Source: Mycobacterium sp. (GTDB taxonomy: Bacteria; Actinomycetota; Actinomycetes; Mycobacteriales; Mycobacteriaceae). From it: a stretch of 64,000 bases of DNA. The stretch is taken from positions 1 through 64,000 of the forward strand of contig JAKFVT010000024.1 in NCBI GenBank assembly GCA_021732005.1, read 5' to 3'. Below, piece after piece: positions 1 through 8,414 of the stretch. The translations under genes and the position numbers were made by a program. The notes under the pieces were generated by a model. It saw only the letters and a list, made by a program, of their open reading frames with translations, searched no databases and was not told the DNA's origin. Every line of letters begins with the position of its first letter. Position 1 is the first letter of the stretch.

Positions 1-333
1 AGTCGGCGCAGCCGGGGTTGGGGCCGGAGCCGGGGCGGCCGGCTTGGGTGCCGGCGCCGCGGGCGGCGCGCTCGCGACAGCGCTATCGGAGACCGGGGCG
101 GGCTTGGGTGCCGGCGCTCCGTTTCCGGCCGCGCTGGCCGGTGCGGCTTTCGCCGGGGCCTTGTCGGGTTTACCGCCGCCGAACGACTCCCTCAGACGGC
201 GTGCGACGGGGGCTTCCACCGTCGATGATGCGGATTTGACGAATTCGCCCTGATCGCTCAGTCGGGCGAGAACTTCCTTGCTGGTGACACCGAGTTCCTT
301 GGCCAACTCGTGTACGCGGGCCTTACCTGCCAC
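1..333 (-). CDS. infB: Translation initiation factor IF-2, N-terminal part (runs off the window)
   Basis: Only the first 111 codons are in the window. They start at a GTG at 333 and open [16 protein letters not shown], the typical IF2_N start. Residues 1 to about 52 form the small IF2_N domain; the rest is an Ala/Pro-rich low-complexity linker typical of actinobacterial IF-2. The GTPase domain lies outside. IF-2 brings initiator tRNA to the 30S subunit. The gene sits downstream of ylxR on the same strand, as in the conserved nusA-infB cluster. The identity rests on the N-terminal motif plus the neighbours. Confidence 0.93.
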   Translation of the reverse strand, partial: MAGKARVHELAKELGVTSKEVLARLSDQGEFVKSASSTVEAPVARRLRESFGGGKPDKAPAKAAPASAAGNGAPAPKPAPVSDSAVASAPPAAPAPKPAAPAPAPTPAAPT

Positions 334-414
334 TACATCTCCTACTCAGAGAGGCGACAGCGGTGGTAGGCCGCGCCTCGGGTTTAGCTACGACGCATGG
401 TCATCGTCGGGACT

Positions 415-780
415 TCACGGTGTGCTCATGTTCTTCGCTGCCTGTTCTCTTGCCGGGCTGGTCTGGCCCGTCGATTTCTCGACGTACTCGACCACCGCGG
501 ATGTATCCGGTGAACCGGTGATGCGCAACGCTCGACCGAAAGCTCGCCGTCGGAACGCTGCCTGAAGGCACCGGTCATCGGGGTGCAGCCACGCACCCCG
601 CCCCGGGAGATTACCTGCCTGATCAACGGTTAGGGCGCAATGGCCGTTCCCGTTCGACACAGCCACCACTCGGAGGAGATCGACGGCCAACTCTCGCTTC
701 CGGCACCCGACACATGTCCGTACCGGACCTTCGGTACGTCGATGCGGTCGCTCGGGAGTCGGAGTCTCGCGCTGGATCAC
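415..780 (-). CDS. ylxR: YlxR family RNA-binding protein (DUF448)
   Basis: A 121-residue protein with the YlxR hallmarks: the TCVGCRKRE motif at about residues 22-30 and a GRGAWLHPDDRCL stretch in the middle. The family is small and basic, binds RNA, and in other bacteria has been linked to RNase P and nucleoid functions. The frame could extend to 819, but the GTG at 780 is preferred because a TAGACT -10 box ends 5 nt before it, giving a nearly leaderless mRNA. Normally nusA lies directly upstream in the operon; here an FAD oxidoreductase gene separates them. Confidence 0.9.
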   Translation of the reverse strand: MIQRETPTPERPHRRTEGPVRTCVGCRKRELAVDLLRVVAVSNGNGHCALTVDQAGNLPGRGAWLHPDDRCLQAAFRRRAFGRALRITGSPDTSAVVEYVEKSTGQTSPAREQAAKNMSTP

Positions 781-785
781 GGCAC

Positions 786-815
786 AGTCTACCGTCATCG
801 CGGCATCGCTCAGAA
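786..815 (-). promoter_or_regulatory. Putative leaderless promoter of ylxR-infB
   Basis: On the minus strand a TTCTGA (810-815) and a TAGACT (786-791) are 18 nt apart, and the -10 ends 5 nt before the ylxR GTG. It would let ylxR-infB be transcribed despite the gene inserted between ylxR and nusA. Sequence inference only. Confidence 0.5.
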
Positions 816-847
816 CCACCCTTGGCTGGGCGATCCGGGTCCGGCCG

Positions 848-2254
848 TCAGCCCGCTTTCTCCTGATATCGCGAATATCCGTCTCGCCCGACCACGCCCG
901 CGTGGTCGGCGGGCAAGCTGCCGACCCGGGTTCCCAACTCCCTCGCCTGGTCGAGGTTGATATAGATCCCGGCCCCCTGGCGTCCGGTGGCGATGATCCC
1001 CTCGCCGAACCGGCGAAGCGCCGTGTCGAGCGCGTCGAACAGGTCAGCAGCGGCGTCGAAGTTGGAATATGCGTCGGCGGTCATCTCGGATCCGAGGAAC
1101 TCGAACGACCCCCCGTTGAGCAGGATCGACATGTCCTTCGATGTGGTGGACCGGACGTCGAACATCTCACCGGACGGCACGGCGTACTCCAGGCCGATGA
1201 CGCCGGACGGGCAGTTCAGCGTCTTCCACTCGCCGTAGTTGTTGAACCGGTGCGCCCGCACGCCGGCGTCGTGGGTGTACAGCCACTGGTAGCCGTGCCA
1301 GCTCGGCGGCGCGTCCGGCAGTCGCACCACACCGACGACAAGGTCGCGGCGTCCCGAGGCCTGCGCGATCGCCGTGGACAGCTCGGTCAGCCCCAGGCTT
1401 GCGGCCAGGTCATCGGGTCGCCCGGTCCAGATGATCCGCCCGCAGGACACGGCGCGTTCTCCGCCCGGCCCCGACACGGTGACGGTGAATCGTCCGCCAC
1501 CGGATCTGCTGATGGCAGCCACGGCGGAGTCGAACAGCCAGTCAACTTTCCTTCCCAGCAATGCGGCCAGGCGCGACCACAGAACTCCCGCCCCGCCGTG
1601 GGGGTAGATGAACTTGTCGGTCGGCTCATCGGGGCGCGTCGAGTCCCGCAGCCGCGGCAACGCGGTGGCCAGTACCGAGGCGAGTCGCGGCGAGAGGATC
1701 CGCTGCGAGGCCCAGGCCGCCGGAATGTTCTTCGGGTCGATGCCGAACACCTTCCGGGCGTGCGGGGCCATGAATTTCTCCGACAGGTACGGCCCGTACC
1801 GGTTCTTGACCCAGTCGTCCAGGGTGTCGTCGGTGCGGCCGGCCGGCGCCGTCAGCTTCCAGGCGATCAGCGAGGCGGCGCCGCGGGCACGGACGGACAG
1901 CGGCGCCGAATGGCGGAACTGCCGCCAGTCGAAGGGATAGCTGACGACGTAGCCTTCCCGCAGAATTCCGCTGTGCCGGTCGATGTCCGACATCGGGATG
2001 CCACCGAGCCGGTCAGCGAACTCCAGCCACACCCGGCGCTGCTCCGGCGTCGCCGACAGCAGCCGGTGACCGCCGAGGTCGACGTCATGCCCGGCCACGG
2101 TCGCCGGGCGGGCCAACCCGCCGACGTAGCCGGTGCGTTCCACGATGGCCACCGAAGACCCGGCCGCGACACACGCATCGGCCGCCGTCAGCCCGGTTGG
2201 GCCCGCTCCCACGACGAGAACGTCGACGGACTGCGCAGCGCCGAGTTCTGACAA
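848..2254 (-). CDS. FAD-dependent oxidoreductase, amine oxidase / UDP-galactopyranose mutase-like
   Basis: A protein of about 468 residues with an N-terminal FAD-binding Rossmann motif (VVGAGPTGLTAAD, residues about 14-26). GGHRLLS and DDWVKNRYG stretches resemble the UGM-like amine oxidases often seen in polysaccharide biosynthesis; the substrate is unknown. I chose the TTG at 2252-2254 because a strong purine-rich Shine-Dalgarno (AAAAGGGGGG) ends 6 nt before it. The in-frame extension to 2317 would translate through a 21-bp direct repeat. The gene lies between nusA and ylxR, where I recall no gene in M. tuberculosis, so it looks inserted. Confidence 0.75.
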   Translation of the reverse strand: MSELGAAQSVDVLVVGAGPTGLTAADACVAAGSSVAIVERTGYVGGLARPATVAGHDVDLGGHRLLSATPEQRRVWLEFADRLGGIPMSDIDRHSGILREGYVVSYPFDWRQFRHSAPLSVRARGAASLIAWKLTAPAGRTDDTLDDWVKNRYGPYLSEKFMAPHARKVFGIDPKNIPAAWASQRILSPRLASVLATALPRLRDSTRPDEPTDKFIYPHGGAGVLWSRLAALLGRKVDWLFDSAVAAISRSGGGRFTVTVSGPGGERAVSCGRIIWTGRPDDLAASLGLTELSTAIAQASGRRDLVVGVVRLPDAPPSWHGYQWLYTHDAGVRAHRFNNYGEWKTLNCPSGVIGLEYAVPSGEMFDVRSTTSKDMSILLNGGSFEFLGSEMTADAYSNFDAAADLFDALDTALRRFGEGIIATGRQGAGIYINLDQARELGTRVGSLPADHAGVVGRDGYSRYQEKAG

Positions 2255-2268
2255 CGAATTCCCCCCTT

Positions 2269-2312
2269 TTGACGATGGTGTACCCACCGGATTGACGATG
2301 GTGTACCCACCG
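2269..2312. repeat. Two 21-bp direct repeats upstream of the FAD oxidoreductase
   Basis: The 21-bp unit TTGACGATGGTGTACCCACC(G) occurs at 2269-2289 and 2292-2312, separated by 2 bp, so starts are 23 bp apart. Both lie just 5' of the TTG start at 2254 and may be tandem operator sites or a small duplication. Nothing similar was noticed elsewhere in the window. Confidence 0.8.
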
Positions 2313-2355
2313 ACCACCGATGCGGCTACATCAGCGGCTCAGCGCTCGGCTCGCG

Positions 2356-3390
2356 TCAGTGCTCCACGTCGTGCGACGCGGCAGGGTGCGGGTCGGCTTC
2401 CGGAGCCGCCGCGTCGCTGCGGATGTCGATGCGCCACCCGGTCAAGCGGGCGGCCAGTCGGGCGTTCTGCCCCTCCTTGCCGATCGCCAGTGACAGCTGG
2501 AAGTCGGGCACCACCACGCGCGCCGCGCGTGTGTTCGCATCGATGACCGACACGGAGACGACCTTGGCCGGCGACAGCGCGTTGGCGACGAATCGCGCCG
2601 GGTCCTCGTCGAAGTCGATGATGTCGATCTTCTCGCCGGACAGTTCGCTCATCACGTTGCGCACCCGCTGGCCCATCGGGCCGATGCAGGCGCCCTTCGC
2701 GTTGAGTCCCGGAACCTTCGAGTTGACCGCGATCTTGGACCGATGCCCGGCCTCCCGAGCCACCGCGACGATCTCGACCGAGTTGTCGGCGATTTCGGGC
2801 ACCTCGAGAGAGAACAGCTTGCGCACCAGATTGGGGTGGGTGCGCGACAGCGTGATCAGCGGTTCGCGCGCACCGCGGCTGACTCCGACGACGTAGCAGC
2901 GCAACCGGTCGCCGTGCTCATAGGCTTCTCCGGGCACCTGCTCGGCGGTCGGGATGACACCTTCAGCGCCCTTGGTTTCACTGCCCAGCCGAACGACGAC
3001 CAGGCCGCGTGCGTTGGCGCGGGCGTCGCGCTGGATGACACCGGCGACGATGTCGCCCTCCCTGGCGGAGAACTCCCCGTAGCTGCGCTCGTTCTCGGCG
3101 TCGCGAAATCGCTGCAGCATTACCTGGCGGGCCGTCGTCGCCGCCACCCGGCCGAATCCCTCTGGCGTGTCGTCCCATTCGCTGATCAGGTTGCCGTCTT
3201 CGTCGGTCTCACGCGCAATCACCTGCACCGCACCGCTTTTGCGGTCGATCTCGATGCGCGCGTCCGGCTGATGCCCCTCGGTGTGCCGGTAGGCGGTCAG
3301 CAACGCCGTCTTGATGGTGTCGAGCAACTCGTCGACCGAGATGCCGCGGTCGATCTCGATCGCATGCAGGGCGGTCATGTCGATGTTCAT
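2356..3390 (-). CDS. nusA: Transcription termination/antitermination factor NusA
   Basis: A 344-residue protein starting [18 protein letters not shown], the standard actinobacterial NusA start. It has an N-terminal RNA-polymerase-binding domain (to about residue 125), an S1 domain, and two KH domains in the C-terminal half ([14 protein letters not shown] and [15 protein letters not shown] are the KH GXXG-loop regions). The C-terminal acidic repeats of proteobacterial NusA are absent, as is normal in this phylum. It overlaps the rimP stop by 4 nt, so the two are probably co-transcribed and translationally coupled. Confidence 0.96.
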   Translation of the reverse strand: MNIDMTALHAIEIDRGISVDELLDTIKTALLTAYRHTEGHQPDARIEIDRKSGAVQVIARETDEDGNLISEWDDTPEGFGRVAATTARQVMLQRFRDAENERSYGEFSAREGDIVAGVIQRDARANARGLVVVRLGSETKGAEGVIPTAEQVPGEAYEHGDRLRCYVVGVSRGAREPLITLSRTHPNLVRKLFSLEVPEIADNSVEIVAVAREAGHRSKIAVNSKVPGLNAKGACIGPMGQRVRNVMSELSGEKIDIIDFDEDPARFVANALSPAKVVSVSVIDANTRAARVVVPDFQLSLAIGKEGQNARLAARLTGWRIDIRSDAAAPEADPHPAASHDVEH

Positions 3391-3920
3391 GCTTCGGCCT
3401 CCGTTCCGGCTGCTCCCGCAAGTTCGAGCTCGCGTGGCTTTGGTGGTGAAAACTCAACTTGGACAACAGCTTTGACGATGTCTGTCAGCGGAATCCGGCG
3501 CACCGTCCAATCATTGCGCTCGCGCAGCACCAGGTCGACTGCGTCGTCGGACACCATGCCCAACCGGGCGGTGACTGTGGTTCCGTCGGCCAGTTCGGCG
3601 TCGACCAGACGGGCGTGTGCGCGACGGAAATGCTTTTCGGCGGTCAATGGCCGGTCCACCCCCGGCGAGGTGACTTCGAGAACGTAGGCGTCGTCGCCGC
3701 TGATCAGGTCATCCAGCAGTTCCGAGGCCGAGCGGGAGAGCGCAGCGACGGCGTCCAAGTCCAGTGGCTTGTCGCCGTCGGCGATGACGGTGATGCGCGG
3801 CGGCTGCGGGCGGATGTCGATCACAACGTCTTCGATTTCGTATCCGGCGCGCACGAACTCACCATCGAGTAGCTCGATCACCTGCTTCTGGGTTGGTAGC
3901 CCCGTAGAACGGCCAGCCAC
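3387..3920 (-). CDS. rimP: Ribosome maturation factor RimP
   Basis: A 177-residue protein needed for 30S subunit maturation. Recognisable parts are the N-terminal RimP domain ([20 protein letters not shown], then SPGVDRPLT) and the C-terminal SH3-like domain ending in the [13 protein letters not shown] segment typical of mycobacteria. The open frame continues upstream to 4298, but GTG at 3918-3920 has an AGGAG Shine-Dalgarno 7 nt before it and fits the family length. It is the first gene of the rimP-nusA unit and divergent from the lipoprotein gene at 4035. Confidence 0.93.
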   Translation of the reverse strand: MAGRSTGLPTQKQVIELLDGEFVRAGYEIEDVVIDIRPQPPRITVIADGDKPLDLDAVAALSRSASELLDDLISGDDAYVLEVTSPGVDRPLTAEKHFRRAHARLVDAELADGTTVTARLGMVSDDAVDLVLRERNDWTVRRIPLTDIVKAVVQVEFSPPKPRELELAGAAGTEAEA

Positions 3921-4034
3921 GGCGAGCTCCTCATCTTGAGTTGTCCTGATCAGCTGCGTCGGATGCAGGGCTCTCGAGAGAGCCAGCCCTCCACGATACG
4001 CCAGCAGGGGGCGCCGCAATGGCAGGATGTTGGC

Positions 4035-4565
4035 GTGCTGAGCCGAGATCCCCGCCCATTCGGCGGGATATCCCGACGACGAGTTCTCATCGACGGCGGC
4101 CGCGGGTTGGCGCTGCTCGCGGCGTTGGGCGCGGCGGCGACCGCCTGCGGAAACCCCTCGCCACCCGAGCCCGACCCGCTGGAGCAGCAGGCCGAGCTGG
4201 CCCGCCATGACAGCGAACTGGCGACCGCCGCAGCCAAGACCGCTCCCCCTGCGCTGGCGCCGGCATTGACCGAGCTGGCGGCCGAGCGCGGCAAGCACGC
4301 CACCGTGCTGGCCGCCGAGGTCGCCCGCCTCTCCGGCAAACCGGCGTCGACGACGAGTTCCACCGCTGCGACCACCACGTCGGCGCCCGGCGCCCCGGCG
4401 CCGACCGTGGCCGACGTGGTCGCCGCGCTGCGCAGTTCGGCGGACAGCGCCACCTCACTGGCGCCGACCCTGTCCGGGTACCGGGCCGGGCTGATCGGTT
4501 CGATCGCGGCGTCCTGCGTCGCCGGGTACACGGTGGCACTTGCCGCCGGGAAGGCCGGGCAATGA
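4035..4565 (+). CDS. Tat-type lipoprotein, ferritin-like/helical, Rv2843 type
   Basis: A 176-residue Ala-rich protein. The N-terminus has a twin-arginine pattern (SRRR, about residues 12-15), a hydrophobic core and a lipobox-like ATACG, so it is probably exported and lipidated. The mature part is helical ([20 protein letters not shown]), interrupted by a Ser/Thr/Ala/Pro linker. The start at GTG 4035 places the Arg pair close to the N-terminus; longer in-frame extensions are less plausible. It overlaps the next gene by 4 nt (ATGA), and both fit the Rv2843-Rv2844 pair I recall between rimP and proS. Function unknown. Confidence 0.75.
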   Translation: MLSRDPRPFGGISRRRVLIDGGRGLALLAALGAAATACGNPSPPEPDPLEQQAELARHDSELATAAAKTAPPALAPALTELAAERGKHATVLAAEVARLSGKPASTTSSTAATTTSAPGAPAPTVADVVAALRSSADSATSLAPTLSGYRAGLIGSIAASCVAGYTVALAAGKAGQ

Positions 4566-5041
4566 CTTCACCGACTCCGTCGACCACCCCAAATCCGGAC
4601 CGCCCGTCGGATGCCGCCGCGGCGGCGCTGTTCGACGCGGTGGCCACCGAGCACGCGGCGATCTACGGGTACGGCATCGTGTCGGCCCACAGCTCCCCCG
4701 ACGAGAACGACCTGGTCTCCGACGCGATGGCGCAGCACCGGGAGCGACGCGAAGCGGCCATCGCGATGCTGACCGGCCGCTCGGCCAAGGCCCCGGTGCC
4801 GGCCGCCGGCTATCAGCTGCCGATGGCGGTGAACACCCCGACCGACGCGGGCAATCTCGCGATCCGCATGGAAGAGGACTGCGCGACGGCGTGGCGTGCG
4901 GTGACCGAACAGGCGACGACCGATCAGGACCGCGCCTTCGGGGTCAAGGCGCTGACCGAGACGGCGATCCTGACGGCACGCTGGAAGCAGGTGCTGGGCA
5001 TCAGACCACTGACCGAGGCGTTCCCCGGCGGCACCGAGTAA
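4562..5041 (+). CDS. Ferritin-like domain protein (DUF4439 type, Rv2844-like)
   Basis: A 159-residue soluble protein without a signal peptide. Acidic and histidine residues recur in a helical pattern (ATEHAAIYGYG, MAQHRERREAAIAML, RMEEDCATAWRAV), as in the ferritin-like four-helix-bundle family annotated DUF4439. Role unknown. It is translationally coupled to the upstream lipoprotein (ATGA overlap) and the two probably work together. It ends against a long inverted repeat shared with the convergent proS gene. Confidence 0.8.
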   Translation: MTSPTPSTTPNPDRPSDAAAAALFDAVATEHAAIYGYGIVSAHSSPDENDLVSDAMAQHRERREAAIAMLTGRSAKAPVPAAGYQLPMAVNTPTDAGNLAIRMEEDCATAWRAVTEQATTDQDRAFGVKALTETAILTARWKQVLGIRPLTEAFPGGTE

Positions 5042-5044
5042 CTA

Positions 5045-5097
5045 GCGGTTTCGGCGCGCTTTCGTTCGCCTGGCGGCGGTTAGCGCGCCGAAATCGC
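5045..5097. terminator. Long-stem inverted repeat, probable bidirectional terminator
   Basis: Arms at 5045-5060 and 5082-5097 pair over 16 bp with one mismatch around a 21-nt loop. It fills exactly the gap between the convergent stops at 5041 and 5098. There is no U-tract. It resembles the conserved hairpins proposed as terminators in mycobacteria (the TRIT class, as I recall). Confidence 0.65.
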
Positions 5098-6843
5098 TCA
5101 AGACGCCAGCGTCGCCGCGATGTCTGCGACGGCACCGTCGGCAGCGACCTCGCGCTTCTCCCCGGTGAACCGGTTACGCAGCTCGACGACCCCGTCGGCC
5201 CAGCCACGCCCGACCACGACGATCCACGGCACCCCGAGCAGCTCGGCGTCCTTGAACTTCACCCCGGGCGAGGCGGTGCGGTCGTCGAGCAGGACCTCCA
5301 GGCCGAGCCGGTCCAGGTCGCGGGCCAACTCCTCGGCCCCGGCGCGGGCCTGCGCGTCCTTGTTGGCGATCACCACGTGCACGTCGAACGGTGACACCGA
5401 CGCCGGCCAGCGCAGCCCGAGCTCGTCGTGCTGTTGCTCGGCGATCACCGCGACCAGTCGGGACACCCCGACACCATAGGAACCCATCGTCAGCCGCACC
5501 GGCTTGCCGTCTTCGCCGAGTACGTCCGCGGCGAAGGCATCGGTGTACTTGCGGCCCAGCTGGAAGATGTGACCGATCTCGATCCCGCGCGCCGACACCA
5601 GCGGTCCGGCGCCGTCGGGCGACAGGTCGCCGTCGCGCACCTCGGCGGCCTCGACGGTGCCGTCGGCGACGAAATCCCGGCCGGCGACCAGGCCGACGAC
5701 ATGCTTGCCGACTTCGTCGGCGCCGGTGATCCACGTCGTCCCGTCCACCACCCGCGGATCAACCAGATAGCGAACCCCGTTGGCCAGCAAGCCTTTCGGG
5801 CCGATGTACCCCTTCTTCAAGAAGGGGTACTTGGCGAAGTCGGCGTCGTCCAGCAGCGCATACTCGGCGGGTTCCAGCGCGGCGCCGAGGCGCTTGTCGT
5901 CGACCTCGCGGTCACCGGGCACGCCGATGGCCAGCAGCTCCCAGTCGCCACCGGGCGCTCGAACCTTGAGCAGCACGTTCTTCAGGGTGTCGGCGGCGGT
6001 GATCTCCCGGCCGAGGCCGGCGGAGTTCGCCCACTCGACCAGGGTGGCGATGGTCGGGGTGTCTCCCGTGTCGTGCACGGTCGGCTCCGGCAGGCCGTTG
6101 AACGGCAACGCCTCGGGCACCGCGGTCACCACCGCCTCGACGTTGGCCGCGTACCCGGATTCCACGCACCGCACGAAGGTGTCCTCGCCGATCTCGCTTT
6201 CGGCCAGGAATTCCTCCGAGGCGCTGCCGCCCATCGCGCCGGACACCGCCGAGACGATCACGTAGCGAATTGCCATGCGCTTGAACATGTTCTGGTAAGC
6301 ATCACGGTGCGCGTGGTACGCGGTCTTGAGGCCGTCATCGTCGACGTCGAACGAGTACGAGTCCTTCATGATGAACTCGCGCCCGCGCAGGATTCCGGCC
6401 CGCGGTCGGGCTTCGTCGCGGTACTTGGTCTGGATTTGGAACATCAGCAGCGGGAAGTCCTTGTAGGAGCTGTACTCCCCCTTCACCGTCAGGGTGAAGA
6501 ACTCCTCGTGGGTGGGTCCCAGCATGAAGTCGTTGCCGCGGCGATCCTTTAGCCGGAACACCCCGTCGCCGTATTCGGTCCAGCGGTTGGTGGTCTCGTA
6601 GGGCGCCTTCGGCAGCAGCGCCGGGAACAGAATCTCCTGGCCGCCGATCGCGACCATCTCCTCGCGCACGATCTTCTCGATCTTGCGCAGCACCCGCAGG
6701 CCCAGCGGCAGCCAGGTGTACAGCCCCGGCGCCACCGGCCGGACGTAACCGGCACGGATCAACAGTTTGTGGCTGGGCACTTCGGCGTCGGCTGGATCGT
6801 CGCGCAGGGTGCGCAAGAACAGCTCGGACATGCGGGTGATCAC
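5098..6843 (-). CDS. proS: Prolyl-tRNA synthetase
   Basis: A 581-residue class II synthetase charging tRNA-Pro. Motif 2 ([23 protein letters not shown]) and motif 3 ([18 protein letters not shown]) are clear. A long insertion between them is the bacterial-type editing domain (about residues 225-400), and the C-terminal anticodon-binding domain is present. The GTG at 6843 is supported by a TAGGCT -10 box 8 nt upstream; an internal ATG four codons later is an alternative. Convergent with the DUF4439 gene. Confidence 0.96.
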   Translation of the reverse strand: MITRMSELFLRTLRDDPADAEVPSHKLLIRAGYVRPVAPGLYTWLPLGLRVLRKIEKIVREEMVAIGGQEILFPALLPKAPYETTNRWTEYGDGVFRLKDRRGNDFMLGPTHEEFFTLTVKGEYSSYKDFPLLMFQIQTKYRDEARPRAGILRGREFIMKDSYSFDVDDDGLKTAYHAHRDAYQNMFKRMAIRYVIVSAVSGAMGGSASEEFLAESEIGEDTFVRCVESGYAANVEAVVTAVPEALPFNGLPEPTVHDTGDTPTIATLVEWANSAGLGREITAADTLKNVLLKVRAPGGDWELLAIGVPGDREVDDKRLGAALEPAEYALLDDADFAKYPFLKKGYIGPKGLLANGVRYLVDPRVVDGTTWITGADEVGKHVVGLVAGRDFVADGTVEAAEVRDGDLSPDGAGPLVSARGIEIGHIFQLGRKYTDAFAADVLGEDGKPVRLTMGSYGVGVSRLVAVIAEQQHDELGLRWPASVSPFDVHVVIANKDAQARAGAEELARDLDRLGLEVLLDDRTASPGVKFKDAELLGVPWIVVVGRGWADGVVELRNRFTGEKREVAADGAVADIAATLAS

Positions 6844-6851
6844 GGTGGAAC

Positions 6852-6857
6852 AGCCTA
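6852..6857 (-). promoter_or_regulatory. Putative -10 box of leaderless proS mRNA
   Basis: TAGGCT on the minus strand ends 8 nt before the proS GTG, placing the transcription start at or next to the start codon. No good -35 is visible. Confidence 0.45.
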
Positions 6858-6899
6858 GCGATGAGCGCTCGCGCGAAGAGCCGAGGACTCCGGTTGCCC

Positions 6900-7574
6900 T
6901 CAGTCGCGGCCCTGCCAGGTGCAGATGCAGGCTTCGTTGCCCTCGGAATCGGCCAGCACCCAGAACGCCGGCGCCCGGGCATCAGACAGCAGCGTGCCGC
7001 CCGCCGCGATCGCCGCGTCGATGCGTGTCGACGCCACGTCGTGCGGCACGTCGATGTCGAGGTGGATGCGGTTGCGCTGGGGCCGCGGCGCATCCATCTG
7101 CTGGAACCAGATCGCCGGACCGCGCCCGGTCGGATCGATCAAACCGTCGGTCAGATCTGACGGCCCGGCCTCATCGACGTAACCGGTGACCGCCTGCCAG
7201 AACGGCCGGACCGCGCTGATATCCAGCGCATCGATGGCGATCTCGAGTGCCTGCACGGAGCCCGGCGCAAGGCGCACGTTCCGTTCCGTCAAGGAAGACG
7301 AAATCGCCTGCGCCAGAGCGATATCCACACCTGTCACCGCCCCGACGTCCGCCGACTGCAGCCGCACCACCACCCGATCGGCCCTGATGTCGATACTCAC
7401 GTGGCCCTGCCCGCCCGCGCCGACAGCGGCCACCACCAGCGCGGCCGTCTTACCGGCGTCAGCCAGCGACGACACCGCCGCCTCGGTGTAGACCGCACCG
7501 AGCACCAGCCGCCAGCCCAGGCCGGTAACCGCGTCGGAGATTTCCTGGCGACTCGGCCGGTCCGAGGCACTCAC
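6900..7574 (-). CDS. Pterin-carbinolamine-dehydratase-like / glyoxalase (VOC)-like two-domain protein
   Basis: A 224-residue protein with two parts. The N-terminal ~100 residues ([17 protein letters not shown], then [16 protein letters not shown]) resemble the pterin-4a-carbinolamine dehydratase fold. The C-terminal ~115 residues are a glyoxalase-like (VOC) domain with [11 protein letters not shown] and [16 protein letters not shown]. The function is unknown. GTG at 7572-7574 is chosen because a TAGGCT box lies 7 nt upstream; the in-frame ATG at 7619 is the alternative and would add 15 residues. Confidence 0.7.
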   Translation of the reverse strand: MSASDRPSRQEISDAVTGLGWRLVLGAVYTEAAVSSLADAGKTAALVVAAVGAGGQGHVSIDIRADRVVVRLQSADVGAVTGVDIALAQAISSSLTERNVRLAPGSVQALEIAIDALDISAVRPFWQAVTGYVDEAGPSDLTDGLIDPTGRGPAIWFQQMDAPRPQRNRIHLDIDVPHDVASTRIDAAIAAGGTLLSDARAPAFWVLADSEGNEACICTWQGRD

Positions 7575-7581
7575 AGCGGTC

Positions 7582-7587
7582 AGCCTA
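7582..7587 (-). promoter_or_regulatory. Putative -10 box of the VOC-protein gene
   Basis: TAGGCT on the minus strand, 7 nt before GTG 7574. It is the same box and spacing class as at proS, which supports a leaderless start. Confidence 0.45.
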
Positions 7588-7688
7588 GCGATCTCGCCGG
7601 CCGTGCCCTCGGCATGCATAATTTCCCGCGCGCGCCACCGCTACGGCGTGTTCTGATGTGCGGGCACGCACGACGCGGGAGGTGCGCA

Positions 7689-8414
7689 GTGTTACCTGAA
7701 CTGCCCGACAGCCACAGTGACGACCCCGGCCCACCCGCTGTCGTCGCCCGTGAGATCAGGGTGCGCGGACCGTGGGGTCCGGTCTACGGTCCCGTCGACC
7801 TCGAGATCCCGGCCGGCGGCGCCAACGTCCTGATCTGTCCGGCGGGCTCGGGACGCACGGCTCTGCTGATGACGATCGCCGGGCGGATGGCACCCCAGTC
7901 CGGCGAGCTGACCGTCTTCGGTGACAGCGACGTCCGCAGCATCTTCGCCAAGTCCGCCCTGGCGGGTATCGACGAACTCGACACCGTTCCCGAGTCGGTC
8001 ACCGTCCGCGATCTGATCACTGAACAATTGCGTTGGGACGCAGGGTGGTATCGCCTCGTGCGCAAGGCCGACATGGCCGCGCTCACCGCCATCTGCGCGC
8101 CGGTGTTCGGGCCGCATCCGCTGCCTCCCCTCGACGAGTACTTCGAAGAGCTCTCCGAGCTCGACCGGCTGCTGCTTCGTATCGCCCTGGCCAACACCAA
8201 GCGCCCGCCGTTGCTGGTCGTCGGCAACCTCGATTTCGTCACCAGCGACCTCAACCGTGACCTGCTCATCGAGCGGTTGATCGACCTGGGCCGCGAACAG
8301 ACGATCGTCACCGCGACGGTCAACGGGGTGACCGGCCACGACGTCCGGTCGCAGATTCCGGTCGCCAACGCCGACCGCGCCGAATTGTCGGAATCCCAGA
8401 AAGGGACGGGTTGA
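7689..8414 (+). CDS. Degenerate ABC ATPase-like protein paired with a YhgE/Pip membrane protein
   Basis: A 241-residue protein laid out like an ABC ATPase (residues about 20-220) but with altered catalytic motifs. The P-loop reads PAGSGRT (51-57) with Arg in place of Lys. The signature region is ELSELDR instead of LSGGQ. The Walker B region LLVVGNLD (175-182) lacks the Asp-Glu pair, and the H-loop TIVTATVN lacks His. ATP hydrolysis is therefore doubtful. GTG 7689 follows a GGGAGG Shine-Dalgarno. It overlaps the next gene by 4 nt, so it is probably a regulatory or structural partner of the YhgE/Pip protein. Confidence 0.75.
   Translation: MLPELPDSHSDDPGPPAVVAREIRVRGPWGPVYGPVDLEIPAGGANVLICPAGSGRTALLMTIAGRMAPQSGELTVFGDSDVRSIFAKSALAGIDELDTVPESVTVRDLITEQLRWDAGWYRLVRKADMAALTAICAPVFGPHPLPPLDEYFEELSELDRLLLRIALANTKRPPLLVVGNLDFVTSDLNRDLLIERLIDLGREQTIVTATVNGVTGHDVRSQIPVANADRAELSESQKGTG

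Noticed and set aside
902..2251. 449-codon plus-strand open frame
   Set aside because: Exact antisense shadow of the FAD oxidoreductase gene.
5428..6552. 374-codon plus-strand open frame
   Set aside because: Antisense to proS; no domain recognised.
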